From: Silene conica
Lineage: Eukaryota; Streptophyta; Magnoliopsida; Caryophyllales; Caryophyllaceae
DNA: 64,000 nt
NCBI GenBank assembly: GCA_029255685.2
Contig: CM055313.2
Span: 76,052,641-76,116,640, forward strand
Reading direction: 5' to 3'
Shown: piece after piece, positions 10,196 through 20,704 of the stretch
Position numbering within the stretch: position 1 is the stretch's first letter
Layout: every line of letters starts with the position of its first letter
Notes under the pieces: generated by a model
What the model was told of the DNA's origin: nothing
Databases searched by the model: none
The model's input: the letters and a program-made list of their open reading frames with translations, nothing else
Program-made: the position numbers and the translations under genes

Positions 10196-12313
10196 ATGAA
10201 TTCCAAAATTGTCAAATGTCCAGTCTTTGATGGCACGGACTATGGCTGGTGGAAAAATCGTATAATGCATTTTATACAAGGAACGGATTACGAATGTTGG
10301 GTAATCATTCAAAATGGTCCCCTTGCCATCACCTCCACCGATGCTAATGGTGTTGTGAGTGAAAAGGCACCAAAGGACTACACATCTAATGATTACAAAA
10401 AGGCGGAGAAGAATGCTAGAGCCATATCACTCCTGCAATCTGGGATTGGAGAATCCGAAACAAGTCGTATTGCAGGATGTAAAACGGCCAAACAAATATG
10501 GGATAGTCTAGAACTAGCCCATGAGGGAACAATGCAAGTAAAGAAACAACGTATTGACATTTTAATGCAACAATACGAGTCCTTTAAAATGCAACAAGAT
10601 GAATCAATTAAAAGCATGTCTTCACGTTTTTCCAACATAACTAACGAACTTTCCAATCTTGGTAAAACTTTTGAAACTGAGGACATTGTCCGAAAATTTT
10701 TAAGAAGTTTAACTAAGAAATGGCAGGCTAAAGTCACCGCCATCGAAGAGGCTAGAGATTTAACAACTCTTACCTATGAAGCTTTAATGGGATCTCTCAT
10801 GGCACACGAGTTAGTTCTTGATAATGATGCAGAGAAGCCCAAAGCTAAGGGACTAGCCTTAAACGCCTTGTCAAGTGAAAATGAAAATGATCTTGAGGAG
10901 GAAGTGGTTCTGTTATCTAAACGAATTGCTAAAATCATTAGAAAACAGAATGAAGGAAAGTTTGATAGTTACAAACCAAAAGATTTTTCATCATCTTCAA
11001 CACGTTCCACATCTCGAATGGGCTGTTTCAAGTGTGGGGAACGTGATCATCAAATCAGAAATTGTCCTATGTGGGAAGAAGAAAAATCTAAGGACAAACG
11101 TGAAAAATCTAAGCAAGAGTACAAACGTGTAATGATGGCTGCAGTTTGGGGTGAGTCTGATTCAGAAGACGATGAACCCTCTAATGACAGAAAAAATGAA
11201 AAGTTGTGTCTGAGATCAATTTACAAACCAAAATCTCAACGAAAAAGGGATGAGGATACAATCAGATGTCTTATGGCTCACTCAGATGGCTCAGATAGTG
11301 AATCAGACAATGAATCCGAAGATGAGGTAAGTCTTTCAAAACTCAAAACTAAAATGCGGTCTTTGTCTAAAGAAAGAATTTTAAGATTACTTGATGAGAC
11401 ATTAGACAATAGTTATGAGCAGAACAAACAACTTAATGCTATGCAATCTGAAATAGAAAGTATAGCGGAGGAGAACATAGACTTAAAACGTGAGTTAAGA
11501 AAAGTCGGCGAACAGACAGTCAACCAGGCTGTTCAATCTGAACTGACTGAACTTACTGCAAAAAATGAGTTTCTTGTCAATCAAATTCACATGCTTACTA
11601 AAGAACTGGAGGAACAAAAAACTTTACATGCTACTAGAACTTCTAGGTACTCAGATACATGCTCTAGGTTTGATAGATTAAACGTTGATTATGATGCTCT
11701 TTTATACAAACATAAGACACTGCTTGAAAGAGTAAAAAACCTAGAGACGGACCTGGATAATGCTAGAAATGTTGCATCCAAATGGGAAGGAAGTAATACC
11801 GTGCTAAATTTCCTAGTCAATCAATCTAAGAACACTAAGAAACTTGGATTAGGGTACGATTCATGTTCTGACATTAGACAAAACGATCCTCAATATCGTA
11901 CTGTCTGGGTTCCTGAACAGAAACTAAACACCCCTGCAGACTGTTCAAATGTGCATGATTCTAGTTCTGACGTCAGACAAAACGATCCTCAATATCGTAC
12001 TGTCCGATTTTCTGAACACAAATTAAACACTCCTCCGATCTGTTCAAAACAGCGTGACTTCATTTACGCTAAGAAATTTGAATCCAATGATAGAGACTTT
12101 CGCAAGCATAAATACGTTGGATTACCTAAATATATCATTTGTAATTTTTGTGGAAAAACAGGTCACGTATTTAATGCTTGTGCCAAACGACTGAGACATT
12201 TGGATAATAACATAAAAGTTGTTAAGAAAATGTGGATTAGAAAAGATATGCTTGATATTGTTCGTCATAAGAAGGGACCCAAACTTGTTTGGGTTCCTAG
12301 ATCATCTAACTAA
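10196..12313 (+). CDS. gag: Copia Gag (capsid-nucleocapsid) polyprotein, 705 aa
   Basis: This is a structural protein that would form the retrotransposon particle and bind its RNA. The chosen start is the ATG at 10,196 (MNSKIVKCPVFDGTDYGWW); the open frame upstream covers only the primer site. The N-terminal 230 residues match the UBN2/copia gag capsid family. A CCHC zinc knuckle, CFKCGERDHQIRNC, follows near residue 280, then acidic S/E/D-rich stretches, then a long coiled-coil-like region near 400-530. A second CCHC knuckle, CNFCGKTGHVFNAC, lies near residue 650. Residues around 557-620 contain a 33-codon in-frame duplication (QNDPQYRTV twice). The frame is fully open although the adjoining protease is ruined. 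It ends at TAA, so any pol would need recoding or a separate frame. Confidence 0.85.
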   Translation: MNSKIVKCPVFDGTDYGWWKNRIMHFIQGTDYECWVIIQNGPLAITSTDANGVVSEKAPKDYTSNDYKKAEKNARAISLLQSGIGESETSRIAGCKTAKQIWDSLELAHEGTMQVKKQRIDILMQQYESFKMQQDESIKSMSSRFSNITNELSNLGKTFETEDIVRKFLRSLTKKWQAKVTAIEEARDLTTLTYEALMGSLMAHELVLDNDAEKPKAKGLALNALSSENENDLEEEVVLLSKRIAKIIRKQNEGKFDSYKPKDFSSSSTRSTSRMGCFKCGERDHQIRNCPMWEEEKSKDKREKSKQEYKRVMMAAVWGESDSEDDEPSNDRKNEKLCLRSIYKPKSQRKRDEDTIRCLMAHSDGSDSESDNESEDEVSLSKLKTKMRSLSKERILRLLDETLDNSYEQNKQLNAMQSEIESIAEENIDLKRELRKVGEQTVNQAVQSELTELTAKNEFLVNQIHMLTKELEEQKTLHATRTSRYSDTCSRFDRLNVDYDALLYKHKTLLERVKNLETDLDNARNVASKWEGSNTVLNFLVNQSKNTKKLGLGYDSCSDIRQNDPQYRTVWVPEQKLNTPADCSNVHDSSSDVRQNDPQYRTVRFSEHKLNTPPICSKQRDFIYAKKFESNDRDFRKHKYVGLPKYIICNFCGKTGHVFNACAKRLRHLDNNIKVVKKMWIRKDMLDIVRHKKGPKLVWVPRSSN

Positions 12314-12329
12314 TCTTATTTCAGGGCCA

Positions 12330-12710
12330 TATGAGAGGAGGCCACCATTGGTATCTTGTTAGTGGATATTCATGACATATGACAGGTAATAAGAACCAAT
12401 TCCTCTCGTTAAGGGCTTACAATGGTGGAAATATGGCTTTCAGAGACAACAAAAAAGGGTGAGATAGTTGGTATTTGCAAAAATTGGTAAGTCTTTTTCA
12501 CATTTCATGGATGATGTGATGATGGTAAAAGGTCTAGAACAATACTTGCTTGATTTTTTTGCGTAATAATGTCGAAAAAGGGAACATATTTTTGAAGTTT
12601 TGCAAAACTGAAGATCAATTGTCTAGCATTTTTACTAAACCATTAGCAAGAGAACAAATTGAGAAAATCCGATAAGAATTAGGTCTTCTAAGTAGTAGTT
12701 CTTAGCGTCT
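12330..12710 (+). pseudogene. Inner copia protease and RNase H ends, integrase-RT deleted
   Basis: At 12,345-12,480 the translation gives HWYLVSGYS, stop, HMTGNKNQF. This is a copia protease whose catalytic Asp has become Val and which carries a stop. Around 12,490-12,550 MDDVMMVKGLEQYLL matches the protease-integrase linker. Near 12,565 the sequence jumps to NVEKGNIFLKFCKTEDQLSS and IFTKPLAREQIEKIR, the C-terminus of copia RNase H. About 3 kb of integrase and RT is therefore missing by internal deletion. Confidence 0.75.
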
Positions 12711-12715
12711 TTGTC

Positions 12716-13683
12716 CTAATTATTCTCCTCCCATGACTGACTAATTTGGAAGAGTTGTGCATATGTGTTCTCTACGTGTCTCACATGATTTCAGTTTCAA
12801 TGTAAATTGCTTACTCTAGTCGGTTGTTGTTCAAAGACTAGCATTGAGTCGTTCTTTGCGTAAAATGTTTATCTTGTATACTTGTAGCATGATTTTTCTG
12901 GCAAATATAACTCACCCTTCCATCTTATACCACACACACCCAGCCCAATTCATAAAAAACCCAAACGTAACCCAAATAACCAAGCCAACCTTTCTTGACC
13001 AATATTAAAATTCCTACGAGTATAAATACTTGTAAGAAATAAGACGGTCTCAAGAATACGACTTAAAAAAGAGTTTTGCAAAAATATAAAGTTACGAACT
13101 TTAAGAACTGATTTTTGCAAACAAAAAGCTTTAGAAAATATGAATGCTTGTAACAATGAAAGCCTTTTTGTACTCTTATTTTTCTCTACCAAAAACCGTG
13201 AATCATAGATGATGATTGCCTTTCTTATATAGTCATGGTTGACTAATTAAATTAGGCAATATGAAAGATATGCTCATTTTTTCAAACGTGTAAAAAAGAT
13301 GTCAAAAGGATCTTCTTGCTTGAAATACTTTGAAGAATAAACTTTAAAGATTTTAGAGCAAACTTGGAGGCTTGAATTATGGCAAATGATTAGAGAATCA
13401 TTTGTCTATAATTCCTTTCTAAAAAATCCTTTTCTTTGGTTCAAAAAAAAAATAAGTCGTATAATATAAGATCGAATATTTATCACAAGTTTAAATACCC
13501 TTACAATACTTTCTAAATTCAGATAGAAGAGATATCACGATGGCCTTTATTTCCCGAATCCGAAAGTCTTCAAGTATCTGCCACAAAATCTCATATACAC
13601 ATTAGAACACAAAATAAGGAAACTTGTCATCATCAATATAGTGTCTCAACATTTATGTCCCACAACTGACTTGTAATTTAATT
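12716..13683 (+). other. Non-coding tail of the inner copia segment
   Basis: No convincing coding frame. A TATA-like TATAAATA lies near 13,021, which could belong to a truncated 3' LTR, but no matching LTR end is seen. Otherwise AT-rich. Confidence 0.4.
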
Positions 13684-16600
13684 TTGGCATCCCAGTTGAG
13701 CGATACTTTGAATTGTGAGTTTGTAACAAATGCTGTTTCTTGTATCATACAGGACCGGGATACGAGGGAGGAGATTGGCAAGGGTGACCGACTAGATGGA
13801 CTATACTATCTCCAAACAAGTGCCGATATGATTCATGCCGTTCCTTCCGTTTCATCTTCATTTCATTTGTGGCACCATAGATTGGGTCATCCGTCCGAAA
13901 ATATTGTCAAACTTCTTCCTTTCATACGTAATAAAGAGATATCCATGTCAAAACCGTGTGAGGTTTGTCATCGGGCTAAACACATTCATAACAGTTTTCC
14001 TTTAAGTACCAATAACAGTTTGAATGCTTTCGAGTTAATTCATTGTGACTTGTGGGGCCCATATGAAACTCCCTCCACGTCTGGTGCTCGGTATTTTCTG
14101 ACTTTGGTAGATGACTATTCGCGGGGTGTGTGGATATACTTGGTTAACAATAAAACTGATGTATCCCATAAGTTTAAATCTTTCATGGCCTTGGTCAAAC
14201 GCCAATTTTCAGCTAACCTAAAAATTGTGAGGAGTGATAATGGGACGGAATTCCACCCACTTAAACCATTTTTTTCCGAGCAAGGAATTTTGTTTCAATC
14301 TTCATGTGTGGGTACACCCCAACAAAATGGGCGTGTTGGACGCAAACACCAACATATCTTGAATGTAGCTCGGGCCTTAAGATTCCAAAGTGGCTTACCC
14401 ATTGAATTTAGGGGGGAATGTGCTCTCGCGGCCGCTTATATTATCAATCGTACACCGTCTCGCTTGCTCAATGGGCTGACACCTTATGAGCGTATCTATA
14501 ATAACCCCCCGAATTTTCACATGCTTCGTGTTTTTGGGTCATTATGCTTTGCCCATAATCAAAAATCCAAGGGAGATAAATTCGCTAGTCGTAGCCGGAA
14601 ATGTGTTTTTATGGGTTACCCATCGGGACAAAAAGGGTGGTATTTATATGATGTGGAATGTCGGGATTTTTTTGTCTCTCGTGACGTTAAATTTTATGAA
14701 GATCAATTCCCCTTTCTTCATAATGACCCACGTGTGTCTTTGTCCAATAACCAAACAAATAGCTCCAATGATATTGTTGTTAATTGGGACTTTGACTTCC
14801 CTGAACTTGACACCCCTGTACATCACGAACCCATGACACCACCCTCCTCCCCTCCGCCCTCTGCTTTATCACCCACTACGCCCTCTAATTTATCACCCAC
14901 TACGCCTTCTGATTCCTCACCCACTACGCCTGCCTCAGACCCCTCCTCTGATCTGGCAGCGTTGAGGCGTGGGCAGCGTACTCGGGTGCCAAACCAAAAT
15001 TTTCGTGATTTTGTCTTGGATTTTGACAGCGATACTCCCGGGGATGATAGTCCATCTAGTGCGTCTCGCCTACTTGTGTCATCTCTCACCTCAGGTACTC
15101 CGTATCCTCTTACTCACTATTTTAGTAGTCATAAATTTTCTCCGTCATATCGTACTTATCTGGCAGCACTTACAACTCACTCCGAACCACGGAACTTCAA
15201 AGCCGCAGTTCAAAGTAGCTATTGGCGGAAAGCAATGGAAGATGAAATGAAAGCTCTTATTGCCAATGAGACTTGGGTTTTGGAACCTTTACCGTCGGGC
15301 AAGACAGCACTCGGGAGCAAATGGTTATACAAAATTAAATACAAGTCTGACTCGTCCATCGAACGCTATAAAGCACGCTTGGTTGTCTTTGGTAATCACC
15401 AAACCGAGGGGGTTGACTACGATGAGACTTTTGCTCCGGTCGCAAAAATGACCACGGTCCGTACATTCTTGTCTATAGCCTCTGCGAAAAAATGGCACCT
15501 CCACCAAATGGATGTGCACAATGCCTTCCTTCATGGTGACTTGGAGGAGGAAGTTTACATGCGCTTGCCTCCCGGGTTTCACTCACCTCAACCCGGTCTC
15601 GTCTGCCGCTTAAAGAAATCTCTCTACGGCCTTAAGCAAGCTCCTCGGTGCTGGTTCGCAAAACTTGGCACTGCCTTGAAACGGTACGGGTTCACTCAAA
15701 GTTACTATGATTATTCTCTGTTTAATTTTGTGAAGGATTCGGTGCGGCTTAATGTGTTAATATACGTTGACGACCTGATAGTGTCGGGTAATGATCTCCC
15801 TTCTCTTACTGCATTCAAACAATACTTGAGTCAGTGCTTCCACATGAAAGATTTGGGTGACTTAAAATATTTCCTCGGCATCGAAGTAGCCCGAAACTCC
15901 ACGGGTATTTTTCTCTGTCAACGTAAATACACTCTTGACATCATTAATGAGGTGGGTCTTCTCGGCAGCAAACCTACCCCTACGCCACTTGAGCAACACC
16001 ATAAGCTCGGTCGCAATGAAAGCCCGTTGTTAACTAATCCGGAGTCCTATCAGAGATTGGTCGGTCGCGTAGTTTATCTTGCCGTGACACGACCGGATCT
16101 CTCATACACCGTACATACATTGTCTCAATTTATGAGCACTCCCCGCGAAGATCATTGGCATGCGGCTCTTCGTACGGTGCGTTATCTTAAAGGGTCTCCG
16201 GGTCAAGGCATATTGTTGCCTTCCGATTCTGCTATGACATTATCCGGATGGTGTGATTCTGACTGGGCCAGTTGTCCCGAAAGTCGTCGCTCTGTGTCCG
16301 GGTGGCTAGTTTTTCTCGGGTCTTCCCCTGTGTCTTGGAAAACAAAGAAGCAACCTACGGTTTCCTTATCCTCGGCTGAGGCCGAATACCGTGCACTCTG
16401 AGCCATCACGTGTGAAGTAAAATGGCTTACCAGATTGTTGGGTGATTTGGGCCTGAAACATAATGCTCCTGTGGAAATATTTAGTGACAGTAAGTCCGCT
16501 CTTCATATTGTCATGAACGCACCAAGCATATCGAAATTGACTGTCATTTCGTGTGTGACGCTATCAAAGATGGTCTCATTGCTCCTTCTTATGTTTCTAC

Positions 16601-16703
16601 TACAATTCAATTGGCGGATGTTCTCACCAAAGCTCTCGGTGTCTCGCAGTTTACCTCTTTGATCCGCAAGTTGGGCATTTTAAACCCCTATGCTCCAACT
16701 TGA
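13684..16703 (+). pseudogene. pol: Copia pol: integrase, reverse transcriptase, RNase H (disabled)
   Basis: The first 905 codons are open. A GAG-pre-integrase zinc region (WHHRLGH, CEVCHRAKH) is followed by the integrase core with catalytic Asp in HCDLWGPY and VRSDNGTEF. The third catalytic residue is lost: GRVGRKHQ stands where the family has a Glu before RKH. RT follows with QMDVHNAFLHGDL and the catalytic YVDDLIVSG. RNase H has CDSDWASC, then SSAEAEYRAL followed by a TGA at 16,399. The frame continues with SDSKSALHI, then a small deletion near 16,515 shifts it. The shifted frame reads TKHIEIDCHFV and LADVLTKAL to a stop at 16,701. No N-terminal start exists because the frame is the continuation of the protease at 9,680. 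Confidence 0.92.
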
Positions 16704-16710
16704 GGGAGGG
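16700..16710 (+). promoter_or_regulatory. Polypurine tract of the copia element
   Basis: TTGAGGGAGGG abuts the 3' LTR and would prime plus-strand DNA synthesis. It overlaps the final pol stop codon. Confidence 0.85.
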
Positions 16711-16888
16711 TAATAGATTATATGTCTTGGATTAATCCATACGTCTGTAAGCCCAATGTGCCTTGGGCCGTAGTGTGTAGTAGTGAACAAGTAGTGAACC
16801 CTAGTATGTCTTTGTGTATGCTACTACTATATTAAATCAGGGAATAAGAGGAAGCAAACCAAGGGGTTCAGAAATAATTGTGTTAACA
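16711..16888 (+). repeat. 3' LTR of copia element (178 bp)
   Basis: Direct partner of 9372-9549, about 98% identical by eye, followed by the TSD copy CTATC. Confidence 0.95.
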
Positions 16889-16893
16889 CTATC

Positions 16894-17070
16894 CATTATA
16901 AGTTGAAGACGGTCAGACGAATAGCGTCCCTTTCATAATTGACAAGTGATAGTATTTATAAATGCTCCATTTTCTCTCCACTTACCCTCCCACTTGCCTT
17001 ATTATATGAGAGAAATATCCGTTTTCAGTATGTGACAGATATTATCCATCATAAGCAATATACTTTAAAA
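16894..17070. mobile_element. MITE remnant with GTTGAAGACGG ends, split by copia
   Basis: TAAGTTGAAGACGG on the left and, inverted, ACTGAAAACGG on the right give partial terminal repeats. The copia insertion at CTATC cut its left part, which continues at about 9,355-9,371. It resembles the MITE at 28,326-28,482. Confidence 0.5.
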
Positions 17071-17133
17071 TTTATAAGCCATATTGGCGATATTGTATTA
17101 ATTTATAGTTTGATATTCTCCTGGGTTTTCTAA

Positions 17134-17745
17134 CCAGCTAGTCAGCTACCTACAATTTGCTTAAGCTTCTTATGGGAATTTGTAAATGATTTAGCTAAGG
17201 TTGTGTTATTATTTTCTACGCACACTTCACTATTTCGTAGGTAATTTTCGAGTTTTTTTTAACTTTAGTTCTCTCATTTTAATAACATAAGCCCATAGTT
17301 TAGGGCACTACTAAACGGACAAGGAGTCAAGGACACGACACAAATACATGACACGACGTCTCATTTAATTTAGAATACGAGACATATAATTTAAATTTAA
17401 TATATATAATATTTTATAGTTATAATGTCTGATATTTCTTTTATAAATGTATTTGATCATAAATTTAAACAAATAATGGTAAAAGTGTGCCTTAATTATA
17501 ACACATTTTCATTTCTCATCCAAACCCATAATTTTATCAATCTCTTTTGACAATTCATTTTTCTTCCAAATAACATCATTCACTCCAAATCATCCAAACA
17601 CCAAAGACACGCACGTATTCATGTAAATAAAGAAAGTTAGACAGTAAGTCCAAAGACGCTTAGGCATGGGTCGGTGTCCAATACAATGTTGGCCACAAAA
17701 CGACTGATTAAAAGAAGTGTTTGTGCTACATAACCCACATTTCTT
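17134..17745. other. No recognisable feature
   Basis: AT-rich sequence. A CACTACTAAACGG string at 17,306 could be a transposon end, but no partner was found. Confidence 0.5.
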
Positions 17746-17759
17746 CAAAAAAGAAATAG

Positions 17760-18180
17760 GGGAAGAAATAAAAGCCTTATACAAACAAACAAATAGCTTG
17801 ATGAAGTCTTGGCCAGAGAACAACTCCTATGGTATCAAAAATCGAGAATGGAGTTTATCAAAGATGGCGATCGCAACCTTCTTATTTTCACGTGAGCACA
17901 TTAGTACGGAGATGGCGAAATCACATAACAAGGATCAAAGATTCTAACGGCATTTGGATTGAAGACCCATATATAAGTAGTTAAGAATATTTCCCTTTAT
18001 TATAGAAGTCTTTATACTGATGATCCACATATTGAAGACGATAATCTATCGTGGAATTTATTTCAAGAATTTAAGTTTAAGGACCAGGAATGGTTTATTA
18101 GTCTATTTAATACCGTTGAAATTGAACGAGTTATTAATCATTTGGGATCCTTAAAAGCTGTAACACTCCCATTTAGGAAA
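17760..18180 (+). pseudogene. LINE ORF2 fragment (upstream of the RT fingers)
   Basis: Frame-shifted translation gives LDEVLAREQLLWYQKSR, then IKDGDRN. This is the linker between endonuclease and RT of plant L1 elements, where W-x-x-x-GD-x-N-x-x-FFH is usual. It is followed by YFHVSTLVRRWRNHI, TRIKDSNGIWIEDP and, further on, a stretch resembling the start of the RT region. Frameshifts and stops interrupt it, so it is a decayed fragment. No poly(A) tail or TSD is visible and both ends merge into unclassified sequence. Confidence 0.7.
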
Positions 18181-18536
18181 TAGCCTTAACAAGACATTTC
18201 CGATTAAATGGCTGTGTTACCATCTCGGTAAACTAAGTTAATGAATAACAAAGTACGATAATTGCATATTTTATATATTTTATGATTTTATCCCCTCATT
18301 TTAGCTCAGATTTCATTGTGTTTTCCACTTTAATTAGTGTTTTTCTGAGCTAATACCGCTTTTTGGTTGTTTTGCGCGTGTTTGTTATACCTTGTAGGAA
18401 TCTAAACGATAGGAAGCTTTTTCCCATCATTTTAGCAAACATCGGAATTATACAAAACTAAGTAGAAGCAAGATTTATCATGACATCAAGTTTAGCAGAA
18501 GTGTTGGACCAAACAACATTCCACTAACTATGTTAG
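18181..18536. other. Unclassified repeat-like sequence left of LINE
   Basis: It contains a short partial inverted repeat, AGCTCAG and CTGAGCT (about 18,303-18,354). The texture resembles a gypsy LTR, but no partner is present. The LINE at 18,537-20,704 appears to lie inside this sequence, which may continue at 20,705. Confidence 0.3.
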
Positions 18537-18580
18537 TTTTTTTGGTAAAAGAGAGGGGCTAGGCCCCGAAAAGAGAAAAA

Positions 18581-19288
18581 CTAAATGTTCGCTATTACAC
18601 GTGGAGTAGCAACTCCGAAAATATCTTCCCTTAGAATAGCACGTAACTCAGCATTTGGAATTTGTAAATGTTGGATAGAAGTACTTGAATGAACTCCCCG
18701 ATTAGCCAGATGGTCAGCTGCTCTATTAGCTTCTCTGTAAGTATGTTCGATTCTAGTAACCCAGTGATTCTCGTTGACTAGCTCTTTGCACCGTTGGACT
18801 ATAAATTTTAAGTTGTTGCTAGCAAGCTGATCTTCAAGGATAATTCCAACACATGAGGCATTATCCATATGGATTAAGAGTTTCTTAATGTGTAGAGATT
18901 TCGCCAGCTCCAACCCATTGAGAAGGGCGAGAAGTTCTGCTTTCATAGAGGAGCAAATACCACAAGATATATAAAAGGCTGAGATAAAATTACCGGTTTC
19001 ATCCTGAATAATACCGCCTCCTCCTGCTTGTCCCGGATTTCCTTTAGATGCTCCGTCATTATTAAGTAGAACCCAACCGTGGGGAGGTGGTGCCCAACGC
19101 ACAAAAATTTCAGACCTGGGTGGTCTGGGTTGGGGTATGAAAATGTTGTACATATCAAAAGCTTGTTTCGAACTAGCAAACTGGTGATAAAGAAAAGCCA
19201 TAGGTTCAATTGGGTTCTCACCACTTCTTCCGAACACAATGTTATTTCTCCACTTCCAAATCCACCAACAGGTAATCGCAAATTGCAT
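18581..19288 (-). pseudogene. LINE RNase H domain
   Basis: A 235-codon open frame carries a complete RNase H fold. The acidic residues appear in LNNDGASKGNPG, MKAELLALLNG, LLIHMDNASC and ANRAADHLANRG. It would degrade RNA in RNA:DNA hybrids during LINE copying. Its N-terminal part (ITCWWIWKWRNNIVFG) is the usual linker from the zinc-binding domain. A frameshift or stop separates it from the upstream piece, so it could not be made as part of ORF2. Confidence 0.8.
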
Positions 19289-19524
19289 AGGTCAGTCAGC
19301 AACGAGAGAGTTAACCTCATTACAGGCATTCTTGGAAATCCATAAAGAGAGCGGAGAGGTGTAAAAATCAGTACTGAAAGGCTGGATACCTAACATTTGC
19401 CATATCTGTCTAGAGATGTGGCAAGACCGAAGTAAAGCTCAATATCCTCTTCTTTATCTAAACATCTGGGACACATAGGATCATCACCTAAATTCCTATG
19501 AACTCGATTAACATTTACCATGAG

Positions 19525-19812
19525 TCAGTTGTGAGCCGCGAGCCAAAGGAACATTCTCATACGTTGTTGAACAGGGAGATGCCAAATTGTGCACCAGTCG
19601 TGAGATTTAGTACTCGTATGGGGCTCACAACCCTTCAAAAAGCCTAGAGCTGACTTAATAGTGAATTTATCTGATGACGTTCCGTTCCAGTAAAGAGTAT
19701 CTTCGAGGTCAGGGTCTAAATCAAGAAATATGGATGAAATACGCTGCAGTAAATGTTGGGGAAGATAATTAGAGAAAATATCCCATTTCCAACCACCACC
19801 TTCGTCCCACAT
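19525..19812 (-). pseudogene. LINE zinc-binding RT-associated domain
   Basis: A 95-codon open frame with LEDTLYWNGTSSDKFTIKSA and WCTIWHLPVQQRMRMFLWLA matches the start of the zf-RVT domain between RT and RNase H in plant LINEs. The cysteine part would lie in 19,289-19,524, where the frame is broken. Confidence 0.75.
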
Positions 19813-19899
19813 GTCGCTAACAGTGGCTCCGAGTAAATCCTCCGGGATAGGGGCTAAGTTAAAATCAGAAGGACAAAGCCCATCGACCCATGCATGATC

Positions 19900-20700
19900 T
19901 CAAAACAAAGTCCGTCTTCCATTACCAACTGATGTAGCCGTCCCTCTCACTATAGTTTTTGATTGTTCTGTAATACCAGCCCAAACATTAGACATGCCAT
20001 TCTTTGGTTGAAAAATATCAATGTCACACCGATTATTACAATACTTTGCTCTTAGAACTCGAGACCATAGGGTGGAAGGTTCAGCTAAAACTCTCCAACC
20101 CAACTTTGTTAGAAATGCCGCATTGGATTGCCTGGCTGACCGAATTCCCAGACCTCCTAAGGACTTTGGCTTCTGAACATTTTCCCAGGAGACGAGATGA
20201 ATGGATTTTTTGTCTTCATTCCCACCCCAGAGAAATCTTCTGGATTTCCTATCAATAGAATCACATACAGAACGTGGAAGCTTAGCGGATTGCATACTAT
20301 ATGTAGCCATCGTGCTCAAAGTAGATTGTACCAAAGTAGTTCTGCCAGCTAGAGATAGTCGTTTTGTTGCCCATCCTGCAAGTCTTTTATTCATTTTTTC
20401 CTCTAAATGTGCGAAAGTGTGACGAGTCACTCTTCCGTTAATAGTAGGCATCCCCAAATAAGTACCCAGATCTTCAGTTTCTTCAAAACGCAGAATATTG
20501 CAAATATTAGACCGCATTTGCGCATCCGTGTTGCCCGAGAAAAAAACTCGGGATTTGGCCTCACTAATTTTTTCACCCGAAGCCTGACAAAAATTATCTA
20601 ATACAAATCGAAGAACCAGAGCTTGATCCTCCTTTGCCTCAGCAAAAGAATTGAACAAATGTAAAATCCAAGAATGAAGCCCAAATGCAAAGTCCATCAC
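19900..20700 (-). pseudogene. LINE reverse transcriptase C-terminal part lacking the FADD box
   Basis: A 266-codon open frame. SFAEAKEDQALVLRFVLDNF, LGTYLGMPTINGR, KRLSLAGRTTLVQSTLS and FLWGGNEDKKSIHLVSWE are classic plant LINE RT palm-thumb motifs. Where the catalytic FADD motif should be, the frame reads HLFNSFAEA. About five codons are missing, so the copy lacks the polymerase active site. The related LINE at 27.1 kb keeps FADD. Confidence 0.82.
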
Positions 20701-20704
20701 AAAA

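Larger units (their letters stand above)
10038..13683 (+). mobile_element. Foreign copia segment inside the copia element
   Basis: It starts with what looks like the last 70 bp of an LTR (a long hairpin ending CTCAACA), followed by a primer site, a full gag frame, a decayed protease, and a direct jump to the RNase H terminus. Integrase and RT are deleted. No 3' LTR is recognisable in 12,716-13,683, and the right boundary is inferred from where the outer pol resumes. The gag differs in type from what the short leader of the outer element could have encoded. Confidence 0.75.
9372..16888 (+). mobile_element. Complete Ty1/copia insertion, chimeric and defective
   Basis: The 178-bp LTRs at 9372-9549 and 16711-16888 differ at 4 positions by eye. 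The 5-bp TSD CTATC lies at 9367-9371 and 16889-16893. A tRNA primer site abuts the 5' LTR and a polypurine tract abuts the 3' LTR. Its own gag is missing, and a foreign copia segment occupies 10,038 to about 13,683. The pol order (protease, integrase, RT, RNase H) is that of Ty1/copia. Confidence 0.95.
18537..20704 (-). mobile_element. 5'-truncated LINE (L1-type), decayed
   Basis: Minus-strand LINE. A short T run at 18,537-18,543 marks its A tail. ORF2 pieces in order downstream of the RT catalytic box lie at 20,700-19,900, 19,812-19,525 and 19,288-18,581. It belongs to the same family as the plus-strand LINE at 27,010-30,238: FEET.DLGTYLG and DETGNP-type motifs are shared. A clear TSD was not found. 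Confidence 0.8.

Noticed and set aside
12950-13192. 80-codon minus-strand ORF beside the copia segment
   Set aside because: No domain, wrong strand for the element, AT-rich chance frame.
17301-17320. CACTACTAAACGG as a CACTA terminus
   Set aside because: No subterminal repeats or opposite end nearby.
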